DNA of 64,000 nt from Symmachiella macrocystis (GTDB lineage Bacteria > Planctomycetota > Planctomycetia > Planctomycetales > Planctomycetaceae): the NCBI RefSeq assembly GCF_007860075.1, contig NZ_SJPP01000001.1, positions 2,211,980-2,275,979 on the forward strand. Direction: 5' to 3'. The position numbers and the translations under genes are program-made. The stretch's first letter is position 1. Each line of letters starts with the position of its first letter. A model generated the notes under the pieces. That model did no database searches. It saw only the letters and a list, made by a program, of their open reading frames with translations, and was not told the origin of the DNA. Below are positions 20,001 to 27,507 of this stretch, in pieces.

Positions 20001-20115
20001 CTGCTTCGGTATTCCGCAAACGCGGTGCTTCTTCTGCTGCAAACAAAGTGCCACTAAAAACGGTCGCTACGAGCGCGGCCAGAATGCCCCGCAATTGATA
20101 TTTCCAAAACGGCAT
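17086..20115 (-). CDS. PVC-type CxxCH heme protein with propeller and HEAT repeats
   Basis: A 1009-residue exported protein; signal peptide MPFWKYQLRGILAALVATVFSG is cut near FAA-EEA. A propeller 'membrane-bound dehydrogenase' domain covers about 40-440 (TDERGRLWVAENYTY, DTDDDGQFD, GPDGGVFIADWSDSGECHD), HEAT-type helices follow (about 460-860), and a C-terminal cytochrome c domain carries CSNCH at residues 882-886 and RVGPDLTGSNRQN. It has the same architecture as the protein encoded at 3260-6253 but is clearly diverged, so these are old paralogues. It is the first gene of a minus-strand run that continues with PSD1 after 119 bases, DUF1501 and the CBM9-like gene, and probably supplies the redox partner of that cluster. 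Confidence 0.88.
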   Translation of the reverse strand: MPFWKYQLRGILAALVATVFSGTLFAAEEAPRLRNTEAGSPPSAAETVERIQVPDGFQVTLFAGEPDVQQPIGMTTDERGRLWVAENYTYAEHPLGFDKTQHDRIVILEDTDDDGQFDVRKVFIDDLQKLTSVEVGMGGVWVLCAPQLLFIPDRNHDDVPDGPPEVVLDGWDEGSVRHNIVNGLRWGPDGWLYGRHGILATSFVGPPGASASQRRKLNCCIWRYHPTRKVFEVVADGTTNSWGFDFDEHGEMFFINTVIGHLWHLVPGAHYRRMYGADFNPYVYELIEQCADHFHWDTGEVWHQIRKGVSDTTLAAGGGHAHSGLLIYQGDNWPERYRGTMLTLNFHGRRMNNDRLERDQAGYVGKHADDLFIVDNPWFRGLDLITGPDGGVFIADWSDSGECHDNDGIHRTSGRIYKMTYGQPRPLGDFDLAQQSDLKLVKLQSHENAWSARQSRRLLQERAALGQEMPQARKALLKMFAEDSDVTHQLRAMWCLYAIGATDEEWLRGQLDDDNEHVRVWALRLLADDGTFSAPTIAKMRELAQADPSGLVRLHLASTLQRLPLESRWDIADALAQHAADAQDRALPLMIWYGIEPAIPTDPGRSIALAERSKIGLLRRLIARRLTSDLESQPAAVDQLLQLIGTGNDAEFQLDILQGMNGALRGWRKAPQPKTWPRAAEIVFSSAPEKVQEQARQLGVVFGDGQAISELREIVTDTDADAETRRNALRFLVDDRSPEALALLKHVLGDLVLMNEVLRGFAAFDDPQIPRLILERYARLEPSAREVAIATLASRPASARALLKSIAEGKIQPSAISAFHARQIRSFKDPALNEELTKQWGALRDSSEEKVKRIAELTAALAPEKLQAGHAGKGRVLFEKTCSNCHVLYGAGGRVGPDLTGSNRQNLNYLLENIVDPSASVGQEFQASAIVLNDGRVVTGVVVAQSDRTLEVQTEKERLVIDRSDVEEVVNQKMSLMPDGLLKQLKAEEIRDLFAYLTSRSQVPLPSKP

Positions 20116-20321
20116 GATGTCGCTGATTTACCTCAGTGAATTCAGTTCGGGGAATCGTCAAAGGTTGCTTAAAAAAGTGTAAGCCATTGATCGTCCGTTT
20201 CACAGCAAGTCGAGCACTCTGGTCCGCAAGGCCAAAGGCGTTGTCATCCGCCGAACCGTCGCGTACATTGACGAACGTACCCAAAAACCCATTCGAAGTC
20301 CTCTTCAATAAGACGCACATC

Positions 20322-21515
20322 ATGCTCCCCCAACGCTTTCTCCCGACGTCGACAGACCTGCGCCGTATTCGCCCAGTCATCATGCTGCTCCTGGCCATGC
20401 AAGCCGTCGTCAGTGCCGAAGAACCTCAACCAGGTTCCTGGAAATACGCGCCCGAACTCCTGCGGCCCTTCTGGCAGGGAGACCGCGTCGAAGGGGAATC
20501 GGTCTTATTCATCAAAGATCCACAAACCGGCGGAGCCAAAGCCAGTCTGCTGTTCCCCGTGACCAAAATCGTAACCGTCCGGAACTCCGCCGGCGACGTG
20601 ACCTACGAAGAAGGACGCGACTACACCTGGAAACCTGGTTCGCGCGAGATCGTTCTCCCAGCTGGTTCAAGAATCGCCTCGCAAACTCCGCAAGACCTGC
20701 GCCGCCCGGCCGGCTCGCAAAAATACCGCTTAACGCATCGCGACGGCAACGGCGAAATCTTCTTCGGCGCCGTCCTGGAATATGCCGATATGCAAACCTG
20801 CATCACCTACGAACACGCACCGGATCCATGGAAGTCCACGCTCCCCAAATTCGACGCGCAGGCGCTGCCGCGAACCGTCGACAAATTGACCAACAAGCAA
20901 CCCCTCTCCATCGTGCTCATCGGCGACAGCATCTCCGCCGGGGCGAATTCCTCAGCACTGGGCAAGGCCCCTCCCTTTCAACCCGCCTATCCCGAACTCT
21001 TGCAGATCCACCTAGAATCGCGTTTCGGTGCACCCGTCGAACTCACCAACCTAGCTGTGGGTGGCACGACCACGACTTGGGGGCTAACGCAAATCGACAA
21101 GGTCATCGAATCCAAACCGGACCTGGTGATCCTCGCATTCGGCATGAACGACTCCTCCGGCCGCTCCGCCCAGGAGTATCAAGCCAACACACAAAAAATG
21201 ATCGACCTGATTCGTGAACAACTGCCCGAAACCGAATTCATCCTGGTTGCCTCGATGCTGGGCAATCGCGATTGGACCGCTCTGAAACAAGAACTATTCC
21301 CCGCTTACCGCGACGCCCTGTCCCAACTCTGCAAACCGGGCATCGCCCTGGCCGATGTCACATCGATCTGGACCGAGATTTTAAACCACAAACAAGACTG
21401 GGACCAAACCGGCAACGGCGTCAACCACCCCAACGACTTCGGCCACCGCATCTACACCCAAACAATCGCCACCCTGCTCGAACCCGATACCAAACAAAAA
21501 CCAAAAACCCCGTAG
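20322..21515 (+). CDS. SGNH/GDSL-type esterase, exported
   Basis: A 397-residue protein counted from the ATG at 20322; the frame is open from 20136, but only this start gives a plausible export signal (PVIMLLLAMQAVVSAEE). An N-terminal beta-rich domain (about 35-175) precedes the SGNH hydrolase domain (about 190-390). The catalytic blocks are all present: IGDSISAG with Ser203, AVGG with Gly248, GMND with Asn276, and HPNDFGH with Asp372 and His375. Such enzymes are commonly acetyl-esterases that remove acetyl groups from plant polysaccharides. The stop codon (TAG at 21513) lies inside a palindromic repeat that starts at 21511, so the repeat supplied the end of the gene. Confidence 0.85.
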   Translation: MLPQRFLPTSTDLRRIRPVIMLLLAMQAVVSAEEPQPGSWKYAPELLRPFWQGDRVEGESVLFIKDPQTGGAKASLLFPVTKIVTVRNSAGDVTYEEGRDYTWKPGSREIVLPAGSRIASQTPQDLRRPAGSQKYRLTHRDGNGEIFFGAVLEYADMQTCITYEHAPDPWKSTLPKFDAQALPRTVDKLTNKQPLSIVLIGDSISAGANSSALGKAPPFQPAYPELLQIHLESRFGAPVELTNLAVGGTTTTWGLTQIDKVIESKPDLVILAFGMNDSSGRSAQEYQANTQKMIDLIREQLPETEFILVASMLGNRDWTALKQELFPAYRDALSQLCKPGIALADVTSIWTEILNHKQDWDQTGNGVNHPNDFGHRIYTQTIATLLEPDTKQKPKTP

Positions 21516-21588
21516 GTCAGGCTCCCACCTGACACATGGGCCGGTGGATGTCCTACATAGGGTCGTCAGGCGGGAGCCTGACCTACGG
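21511..21588. repeat. Palindromic dispersed repeat, copy A
   Basis: The left end GTAGGTCAGGCTCCCACC and the right end (21565-21588) are inverted copies of one another, each also containing the smaller hairpin GTCAGGC / GCCTGAC. A central segment with GGCCGGTGGATGTCC lies between them. Related copies occur at 21898 and 22397, so this is a REP-like repeat family. Confidence 0.75.
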
Positions 21589-21617
21589 CACTTGATCAAT
21601 CGTAAGCCGCCGGCGCG

Positions 21618-21878
21618 TTAATGCGACCTTTTCCACAATCGGCGCGCTATCCACCAGACCCCAAAGCAGACAATCGCCAAAGCACCCCACAACACGAAAC
21701 TTGGCAGCTCAATGAACAGTATGGTTGGCCCCGACGTATTACCGCCGTGAAAATCGAAATGAAGCATCCTGCCGGAAAATCCAACTCCGGCAAATCCAGA
21801 AACATACAACATCAGCCCGACACCAATCGCGACAATCATAGCCACGATGAACACCAGGACGTTCCAGATTTTTTCCAC
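21618..21878 (-). CDS. Small two-span membrane protein of unknown function
   Basis: An 86-residue protein counted from a GTG at 21878, chosen because AAGGGAGA lies 7 bases upstream; the longer frame to 21941 reads only through repeat copy B. Two hydrophobic segments are visible: about 5-30 (IWNVLVFIVAMIVAIGVGLM) and about 58-80 (FVLWGALAIVCFGVWWI), joined by a loop with a His-Phe-Asp-Phe-His motif. I do not recognise a family. It sits between two repeat copies and may be a small inner-membrane protein specific to related strains. Confidence 0.55.
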   Translation of the reverse strand: MEKIWNVLVFIVAMIVAIGVGLMLYVSGFAGVGFSGRMLHFDFHGGNTSGPTILFIELPSFVLWGALAIVCFGVWWIARRLWKRSH

Positions 21879-21897
21879 GCGTGATTCTCCCTTAACC

Positions 21898-21962
21898 CGT
21901 AGGTCAGGCTCCCGCCTGACGAATTCACGTGGGACGTCCACCGGCCGATGAGTCAGGCGGCC
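21898..21962. repeat. Palindromic dispersed repeat, copy B (centre inverted, right end decayed)
   Basis: It starts with the same GTAGGTCAGGCTCCCGCC and GCCTGAC hairpin as copy A. Its centre, GGACGTCCACCGGCC, is the reverse complement of the matching part of copy A apart from one base. The right end (AGTCAGGCGG) is degenerate. Confidence 0.65.
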
Positions 21963-22353
21963 AGAGTTGCCGCCCTAATGAATCATTTTCATATTCATGG
22001 ATTGACTTCACCTCAACCTCATTGCAGTAGAACGAGAAATTGCCCCCCTCATCTGCAAAGTGATACTTGACTCCCTCCATCTGCCTACCCGACACATCGT
22101 CAATAAACAGGTCGTCAAAGTATAGAGCCCCGTAACTAAGCATTGCTATCTCTATATTGCTGGCGCGTGTGATATACATCCTGACAAGATAGAATTTTTC
22201 CCATGCACCGATATAGCGTACTTGCAAATCGAAGTCATTACACATCGTCCTGGAGTCAGGCATGTATGATTTGTATGTGGCGAACACCACGCGCTCCAGG
22301 CAGTTTGCGGAAAACCCACCTAGAGTCGATTGGATTGGTTCAGCCCATCGCAT
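21925..22353 (-). CDS. Hypothetical protein
   Basis: About 142 residues if translation starts at the ATG at 22353; Mets further in, near 22263, are equally possible, while the longer frame to 22431 begins inside repeat copy C and is unlikely. No family is recognised. The sequence has well-mixed polar and aromatic residues (VRYIGAWEKFYLVRMYI, YGALYFDDLFIDDVSG, FYCNEVEVKSIHEYE) that read like a real beta-rich domain. Base composition is more AT-rich than its neighbours, a hint of transfer. The last residues and stop lie in the decayed end of repeat copy B, so the C-terminus may have been changed by repeat insertion. Confidence 0.5.
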   Translation of the reverse strand: MRWAEPIQSTLGGFSANCLERVVFATYKSYMPDSRTMCNDFDLQVRYIGAWEKFYLVRMYITRASNIEIAMLSYGALYFDDLFIDDVSGRQMEGVKYHFADEGGNFSFYCNEVEVKSIHEYENDSLGRQLWPPDSSAGGRPT

Positions 22354-22396
22354 GAGACAATGCCCTCTCGTATTCGAGGTTCGTTCGCTAAAGCCC

Positions 22397-22424
22397 CGTA
22401 TGTCAGGCTCCCGCCTGACGTACG
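22397..22424. repeat. Palindromic dispersed repeat, copy C (single hairpin)
   Basis: A 28-base palindrome with stem CGTATGTCAGGC / GCCTGACGTACG (one T-G pair) and loop TCCC. It sits 4 bases after the end of the enolase-superfamily gene and shares its core with copies A and B. It could also act as a terminator for that gene. Confidence 0.7.
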
Positions 22425-22427
22425 AAA

Positions 22428-23678
22428 TCAAACCGCATACCGCTCCACTGCCGCCTCATCCACCTCAATCCCCAACCCCGCCCCGGTCGGAACCGCGACA
22501 AAGCCCTCTCGCTGCTCCAACGGCTGCGCGACGATTTCCGTTCGCCAGGGATTCTCCGATTGGTCCAACTCCAGCATCGGTGTGTCGGTCGGGAAGCCCC
22601 AATGTGGGTCGGGCATGAGGCTCAGCAGGTGGACCGTGGCAGCGATCAGAATCGCGCCGCCCCAACAGTGTGGAATCGTGCGGATTCCCGAGAGCGCTGC
22701 CAGTTCGGAAATGAACAATGCTTCGCCAATTCCCCCGCACAGGCTGACATCGGGTTGAATGATGTCCATCACGCGGCGGTCGATCAATTGCTTAGCGCTG
22801 CCACGCGAGTCGACCGCTTCACCGGCCGCCAATGCGAGCGGAAGTTTCTGCCGCAGTTCTTCATACCCGGCATACTTGGGGGATTGCGGCAACGGTTCTT
22901 CGAAGTATTCAAATCCCAGATCGTTGAGTTTCTCACCCATCCGCAGTGCCGACGTCAACGTATAAGCCGCATTGCCGTCGGCCATCAGTTTCACATCAGC
23001 GCCGACCGCTTGCCGAACCGCTGCGGCCACCTGGGCTTCGCGGGCGACCGAATACCGCCCCAGCCGCATCTTCAGCGCGCGAAAACCTTGTTTCACCAGC
23101 GCCTCAGCTTCCCGCGGATATTGAGTCTCCGGCTCCTGCCCAGCGACATAATTCATCGCCGAGGCATACACCGGAACACGGTCCCGCAATCGCCCGCCAA
23201 ACAGCGCCGAGACCGGCAGATTCAACGCTTTACCGCGCAGGTCATTCAGCGCGATGTCCAACGCTCCCACAGCCAGCGCATCGCCAAAATTCGCACCCCA
23301 CAACGCGCGCCACAATTGCCGGTGCATCAAAGGATTTTTGCCGATCAGCCGCGGACCGAGTTGATCATCAATCGCCCCCTGCGTCCCATTCACCGGAGCG
23401 GTCTCGCCCCACCCAACGAGTCCCGTATCGGTTTCGATTTTCACAAGCAGCGCCGAACGCGTTTTATCCAACGGAACCGACACCGAAACCCCAAACGCCC
23501 GCTGCAAAGTGTGCCGTAACAAATAGGTCTTCACCGCGGTGATTTTCAAAGGCGGAACATCCAACCCCGGCACCGCCTCCGCCGCACGAAGCTGCTGCGC
23601 CCCTCCCAACAATCCCCCCGCCGCCAACAGCGCCCCCGACTGCAACAATTCACGACGGTTAGATTTCTGGTTCGTCAT
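22428..23678 (-). CDS. Enolase-superfamily enzyme (mandelate racemase/muconate lactonizing type)
   Basis: A 416-residue protein. The start at 23678 gives a Tat-like leader (SNRRELLQSGALLAAGG); the longer frame adds an unlikely N-terminus. An N-terminal capping domain (about 42-165) precedes a TIM barrel. Residues expected of the family are present: the base pair Lys203-x-Arg205 at strand 2, metal ligands Asp234 (MADGN), Glu260 (YFEEPLP) and Glu287 (AGEAV), and a His337 in IPHCWGG. Members abstract a proton alpha to a carboxylate and act as racemases, epimerases, dehydratases or cycloisomerases. The Lys-x-Arg pattern and general look lean to a dipeptide epimerase or muconate cycloisomerase-like role, but export would be unusual for those. 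Confidence 0.8.
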   Translation of the reverse strand: MTNQKSNRRELLQSGALLAAGGLLGGAQQLRAAEAVPGLDVPPLKITAVKTYLLRHTLQRAFGVSVSVPLDKTRSALLVKIETDTGLVGWGETAPVNGTQGAIDDQLGPRLIGKNPLMHRQLWRALWGANFGDALAVGALDIALNDLRGKALNLPVSALFGGRLRDRVPVYASAMNYVAGQEPETQYPREAEALVKQGFRALKMRLGRYSVAREAQVAAAVRQAVGADVKLMADGNAAYTLTSALRMGEKLNDLGFEYFEEPLPQSPKYAGYEELRQKLPLALAAGEAVDSRGSAKQLIDRRVMDIIQPDVSLCGGIGEALFISELAALSGIRTIPHCWGGAILIAATVHLLSLMPDPHWGFPTDTPMLELDQSENPWRTEIVAQPLEQREGFVAVPTGAGLGIEVDEAAVERYAV

Positions 23679-23718
23679 GGCGTCTGTTCGTTTCCAAAAA
23701 GAAAAGAAAAATACCTCA

Positions 23719-23790
23719 CGCAAAGACGCGAAGCCGCAAAGAGAGTTTATTCTCCACCCTCTTTTTTCTTTGCGGCTTCGCGTCTTTGCG
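23719..23790. repeat. Long perfect inverted repeat (24-bp arms)
   Basis: The arms at 23719-23742 and 23767-23790 are perfect reverse complements over 24 bases, starting CGCAAAGACGCGAAG, around a 24-base AT-rich centre ending in a T-run. It lies between two minus-strand genes, upstream of the enolase-superfamily gene. It looks like a dispersed palindromic element; it could also stop transcription coming from the DUF1501 gene. Confidence 0.8.
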
Positions 23791-23824
23791 CGCGGCCTCT
23801 TTAAGAATTCCAGTAACCGTCCCG

Positions 23825-25270
23825 CTACACCAAAATATCCTGAACAACATGCCCATGCACATCGGTCAAGCGGAAGTCGCGACCTTGAAAGCGGTACGTC
23901 AGCTTCTCATGATCGATTCCGAATTGCGCCAGCATCGTGGCGTGTAGGTCGTTGACGTGCGTGATCTTATCGACAGCCGCGTAACCCAATTCATCGCTAG
24001 CACCGTAGGTGATACCCCCTTGAATGCCGCCGCCGGCTAACCACGTGGAGAACGCTTTAATATGGTGATCACGCCCCGTGCCTTGCGCCATTGGGGTGCG
24101 ACCGAATTCTCCGCCCCAGATGATCAGCGTATCATCCAGCATGCCCCGCTGCTTGAGGTCTTTGACCAGCGCCGCTGAGCCTTGGTCGACCAGTTTGGCC
24201 GTGACCGCTGCTCCATTTTTGATATCACCGTGATGGTCCCAGCCACGATGGTACAGTTGAATGAACCGCACCCCCCGTTCGGCCAAACGACGGGCCAAGA
24301 GGCAATTCGACGCAAACGAACCGTCCCCCCCTTCGGTGCCGTACATCTCCAAAATGTGCTTCGGCTCACCAGCAATGTTCATCAGGTCGGGAACCGAGGT
24401 TTGCATTTTGAATGCCAACTCATATTGGCTGATCCGCGTGGCGATTTCCGGATCGTGAAACTTTTCGTTGCCCAAACGATTGAGCTGTTGCACCGCATCG
24501 ATGACTTCGCGCTGCTGCTTTAAAGCGACGCCTCCGGGACTGTTTACGTACAGCACCGGATCTCCTTTAGAGCGGAACTCGACTCCTTGAAATTGGCTGG
24601 GCAAAAATCCGCTATGCCATTGCCGCGAAGCGATCGGTTGCGACTGTCCCCCGCCGACGGAAGTCATCACCACGTAGCCCGGTAAATCCTGACTGTCACT
24701 ACCCAGCCCGTACAGCAGCCAGGACCCCATCGACGGCCGTCCAGGAATGCTGGTGCCGGTATTCATCAACGTGTGCGCGGGATCGTGATTGATCTGATCG
24801 GTCTGCATCGAATTGATGATGCAAATGTCATCGGCAATCGACCCAATGTGCGGCAGGATGCTGCTGATCTGCTGGCCCGATTCGCCGAATTTTTGAAAAG
24901 CATGCGTCGGGCCCAGGCATTTGAGTTTGTCGCGCTGCCCTTGCAGTTGCGCGATCTGTTGGCCGTCGGTGAATGACTTGGGCATCGGCTGCCCGTCTAA
25001 CTCCGCCAGCTTGGGTTTGTAGTCCAACGTCTCCAAATGCGAAGCGCCACCCGCCATGCAAAGATGAATCACCCGTTTGCATTTGGGCGGAAAATGTAGC
25101 GGCTGCACCACACCGTTCCATTGGGGGACCGAATCGGCATCGCTCGCACCGGCAGCGAACAACGACGGTTGCAGTAGCGCGCCGAGTGCTAACGTCCCCA
25201 TTCCGGCCGAAGTCCGACCGAGAAACGTTCGCCGCGAATGTTGCATTTGATAGCTTTCCCAAGGCGACAT
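23825..25270 (-). CDS. DUF1501 protein, Tat-exported, second copy
   Basis: A 481-residue protein. The start at 25270 has GAGGA upstream; a longer frame reaches 25336. A twin-arginine leader, SRRTFLGRTSAGMG, opens it. The family blocks are all present: [77 protein letters not shown] and NDLHATMLAQFG. It is about as distant from the DUF1501 at 12381-13802 as typical paralogues. Unlike that gene, this copy has no PSD1 partner next to it: upstream on the same strand is the exported Lon-like protease gene. Either its PSD1 partner is elsewhere or it works alone. Confidence 0.88.
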   Translation of the reverse strand: MSPWESYQMQHSRRTFLGRTSAGMGTLALGALLQPSLFAAGASDADSVPQWNGVVQPLHFPPKCKRVIHLCMAGGASHLETLDYKPKLAELDGQPMPKSFTDGQQIAQLQGQRDKLKCLGPTHAFQKFGESGQQISSILPHIGSIADDICIINSMQTDQINHDPAHTLMNTGTSIPGRPSMGSWLLYGLGSDSQDLPGYVVMTSVGGGQSQPIASRQWHSGFLPSQFQGVEFRSKGDPVLYVNSPGGVALKQQREVIDAVQQLNRLGNEKFHDPEIATRISQYELAFKMQTSVPDLMNIAGEPKHILEMYGTEGGDGSFASNCLLARRLAERGVRFIQLYHRGWDHHGDIKNGAAVTAKLVDQGSAALVKDLKQRGMLDDTLIIWGGEFGRTPMAQGTGRDHHIKAFSTWLAGGGIQGGITYGASDELGYAAVDKITHVNDLHATMLAQFGIDHEKLTYRFQGRDFRLTDVHGHVVQDILV

Positions 25271-25362
25271 GGTTGAGTCCTCAATCGATGATCGACAAAA
25301 ATTCGAGGCGATGTCCGTGCCAACGCGGTTGATCAATAAACCGGCGGGCTTATCGCGGAGGT

Positions 25363-27333
25363 TTATTCCTCAGAGGGTGGCGGAATCGGTGCCGGCAAGG
25401 GGGCAGGCAGCGGAGCTGGCTGGGGCACATCCAGTTCAGGAGCATGCTCGCCGGCAGCTAAGCGTTGGAGCACCTGCGCTAGCACGTTGGTGGTGAAATA
25501 ATACCCCAAAGCTTCGATGCGATCGGTGGCGCTGCGACCTTCGTAGATTCGTGCGATGGAGAAAATCTGCAGGCAAGTCGTTTGGTCGATGCCGGCATCT
25601 CCCAGCCCGGTAATCGCGCGTTGTGCCTGGTCCTTCGAGTCGTCCAACCAATCTTCCAATGCCCGCTCACGTTTGAGCCGCACGAAATTGTAGTTATCGT
25701 CTAATTCCACCCCCAGCGAATAATATTTAGCAATCAACATCGCTGCCCGCGTATGCAGTCCAATCGCCGCAGCCAATCGCGCGTATTCGAGTTGTTTTCC
25801 CTCGCCAAAATACTTGGGAAGGCTGGGAATGATCTGCTTCATACCCAACTGGGCCATAGCATACGCCGGGTCGCTCAGTGACAAGGCGGCGATGGCTGCG
25901 TCGTTGTTGAGCTTGTATTTTTTGGCAACCTTTTTCACCTCAAGCTCGTTGACCATCGACAACCCAGCTTCGGTACTTCGCAAAAAGAATTTCGAGAGCT
26001 CATTCACCGGCGCGCCTTCGGGAATCGGCGTTCCTTCGTAACTATCCGCGAGTTCAAGATAATCGCGAGCCAGCTTCATGTTGAGCCAACAGACAACATG
26101 CTGTTCAGCAACAGCCACGATCCAAACACCCGCAACATCCGGATCGTCCGGCAGATTTTCACGGATGACATTTGCCAGACTGCGATAACACAACCCCGTG
26201 AAAAACGCGTTACAGGCTTCCATATAAATCGAGAGCTGATCAAACGTCTGCGGCCGATAAAAACGGATGGCCGCTGCCGTCGTTTCGACTTCCTTTTCCA
26301 ACCACTGGTCTTGGAACATCAATTTGACGGCGGCATCGCGGCCATAGGCATTGTTGGAGTAATGGTAGCGGCCAACTTCATGCGCCACCCAAGCCAAGGC
26401 AGCCGACCAGGCGGCGTCCCAGTAGGCGGGGGCGAACTGACCTTCGACCAACAGCGAATTGATTTGCTTGTTAATCTTGTCCGCCGAGGCCAGCTGTTGG
26501 TTGGCGTATTCGGGATGCCCGAAATCAGGCCAAGAGACGTATTTCTCACGGGCCGATTTGTACAACTTGTTCCACCGGGGAATATGTTTGAGCACATGCT
26601 TGCTCATCTTAGGCGAGACAGTCGGCAACTCCTTGGCTTCCGGACGAGGAAGCGGTTTGCCTGTGAAAATCTTGTAAGCCGTCCAGATGTCATTGACGGG
26701 AATGACCTTGACCCCATGTTTTTCTCCGTGCCCGATCAGATCGATGATTTCTTTGGTCCGAGGGTCGAGTTCCAGCCGGCTGTGGGCGGGAATCAACACG
26801 GTTGTTTTTCCCGCTCGGGCAGCCCCTTCGATCTTAAAGGGAATCCCTCCCACCGGACCGATCATGCCATCGGGATTGATCGTACCGGTCATTGTCACAT
26901 CGTCGCGCAGCGGATCGCCCAGGACGGCCGAAAGCACACCGATCGTCAACAAAGCACCGGCGCTGGGACCGTCAATCTTGCCTTCCACAGTAAACGTGGC
27001 CTGCATTGCCTGCGGATTAAAATCGAGAAGCTGCGCCGCTGTGAGAGAAGCTTGCCAAGCCGCCGCGCGCCACATAGGACTGGCGCCGGACAATTTGTCT
27101 TCAAAGATGCCGATGCGAATTTCGCCCTGGGGAGCTCCCCCGACAGTAATCGGTATGGCATGACAAACGCCAAACGGAGTGTCATCACCCGCCCGAGTCC
27201 CGTAGGCCAGCGGATAGACTGTGACTTTGGAGATGGGGGTGACAGCTGCCTCTTCCCCGGCGGAAAACCCGGTACCAGGGAGCACTGCCGTCAACAGCAA
27301 GACAATCAGGCCCATGGTTGAGAGTCGCATCAT
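25363..27333 (-). CDS. Exported Lon-like (S16) Ser/Lys protease without ATPase domain
   Basis: A 656-residue protein with AAAGG placed before tandem ATGs at 27333 and 27330. A signal peptide is clear (STMGLIVLLLTAVLPG, cut near GFSA-GEE). Residues about 35-240 look like a Lon proteolytic domain: GKIDGPSAG holds the candidate nucleophile Ser124, and GPVGGIPFKIEGA holds Lys167; the Ser-Lys spacing of 43 equals that of E. coli Lon (679 and 722). The motif TVLIPAHSR after it also fits Lon. No Walker motifs or AAA+ module are present, so activity would be ATP-independent and outside the cytoplasm. Residues about 280-630 are an alpha-helical region of unknown role. The C-terminus ends in a Pro/Ala repeat tail (PAPLPAPLPAP). 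Confidence 0.75.
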   Translation of the reverse strand: MMRLSTMGLIVLLLTAVLPGTGFSAGEEAAVTPISKVTVYPLAYGTRAGDDTPFGVCHAIPITVGGAPQGEIRIGIFEDKLSGASPMWRAAAWQASLTAAQLLDFNPQAMQATFTVEGKIDGPSAGALLTIGVLSAVLGDPLRDDVTMTGTINPDGMIGPVGGIPFKIEGAARAGKTTVLIPAHSRLELDPRTKEIIDLIGHGEKHGVKVIPVNDIWTAYKIFTGKPLPRPEAKELPTVSPKMSKHVLKHIPRWNKLYKSAREKYVSWPDFGHPEYANQQLASADKINKQINSLLVEGQFAPAYWDAAWSAALAWVAHEVGRYHYSNNAYGRDAAVKLMFQDQWLEKEVETTAAAIRFYRPQTFDQLSIYMEACNAFFTGLCYRSLANVIRENLPDDPDVAGVWIVAVAEQHVVCWLNMKLARDYLELADSYEGTPIPEGAPVNELSKFFLRSTEAGLSMVNELEVKKVAKKYKLNNDAAIAALSLSDPAYAMAQLGMKQIIPSLPKYFGEGKQLEYARLAAAIGLHTRAAMLIAKYYSLGVELDDNYNFVRLKRERALEDWLDDSKDQAQRAITGLGDAGIDQTTCLQIFSIARIYEGRSATDRIEALGYYFTTNVLAQVLQRLAAGEHAPELDVPQPAPLPAPLPAPIPPPSEE

Positions 27334-27507
27334 TGCAAGCAGCCTTTCACGCGGATTGACGATGACCGAAGCGTTCGATGCCCATGCAACAACCACCCCG
27401 ACTGTTGCCCCACTGCACAGACCCCCCAGCTTAAACGACGCCGGAATCGAAAGCAATATTTGCGCAAGGCGAGCCTATTCGCTAATCCTGCACAGAGAGT
27501 ACTGAGC

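Noticed and set aside
26098-27321. 407-residue plus-strand frame
   Set aside because: It is opposite the Lon-like gene, has no start signal and reads as low-complexity Arg/Gly-rich sequence.
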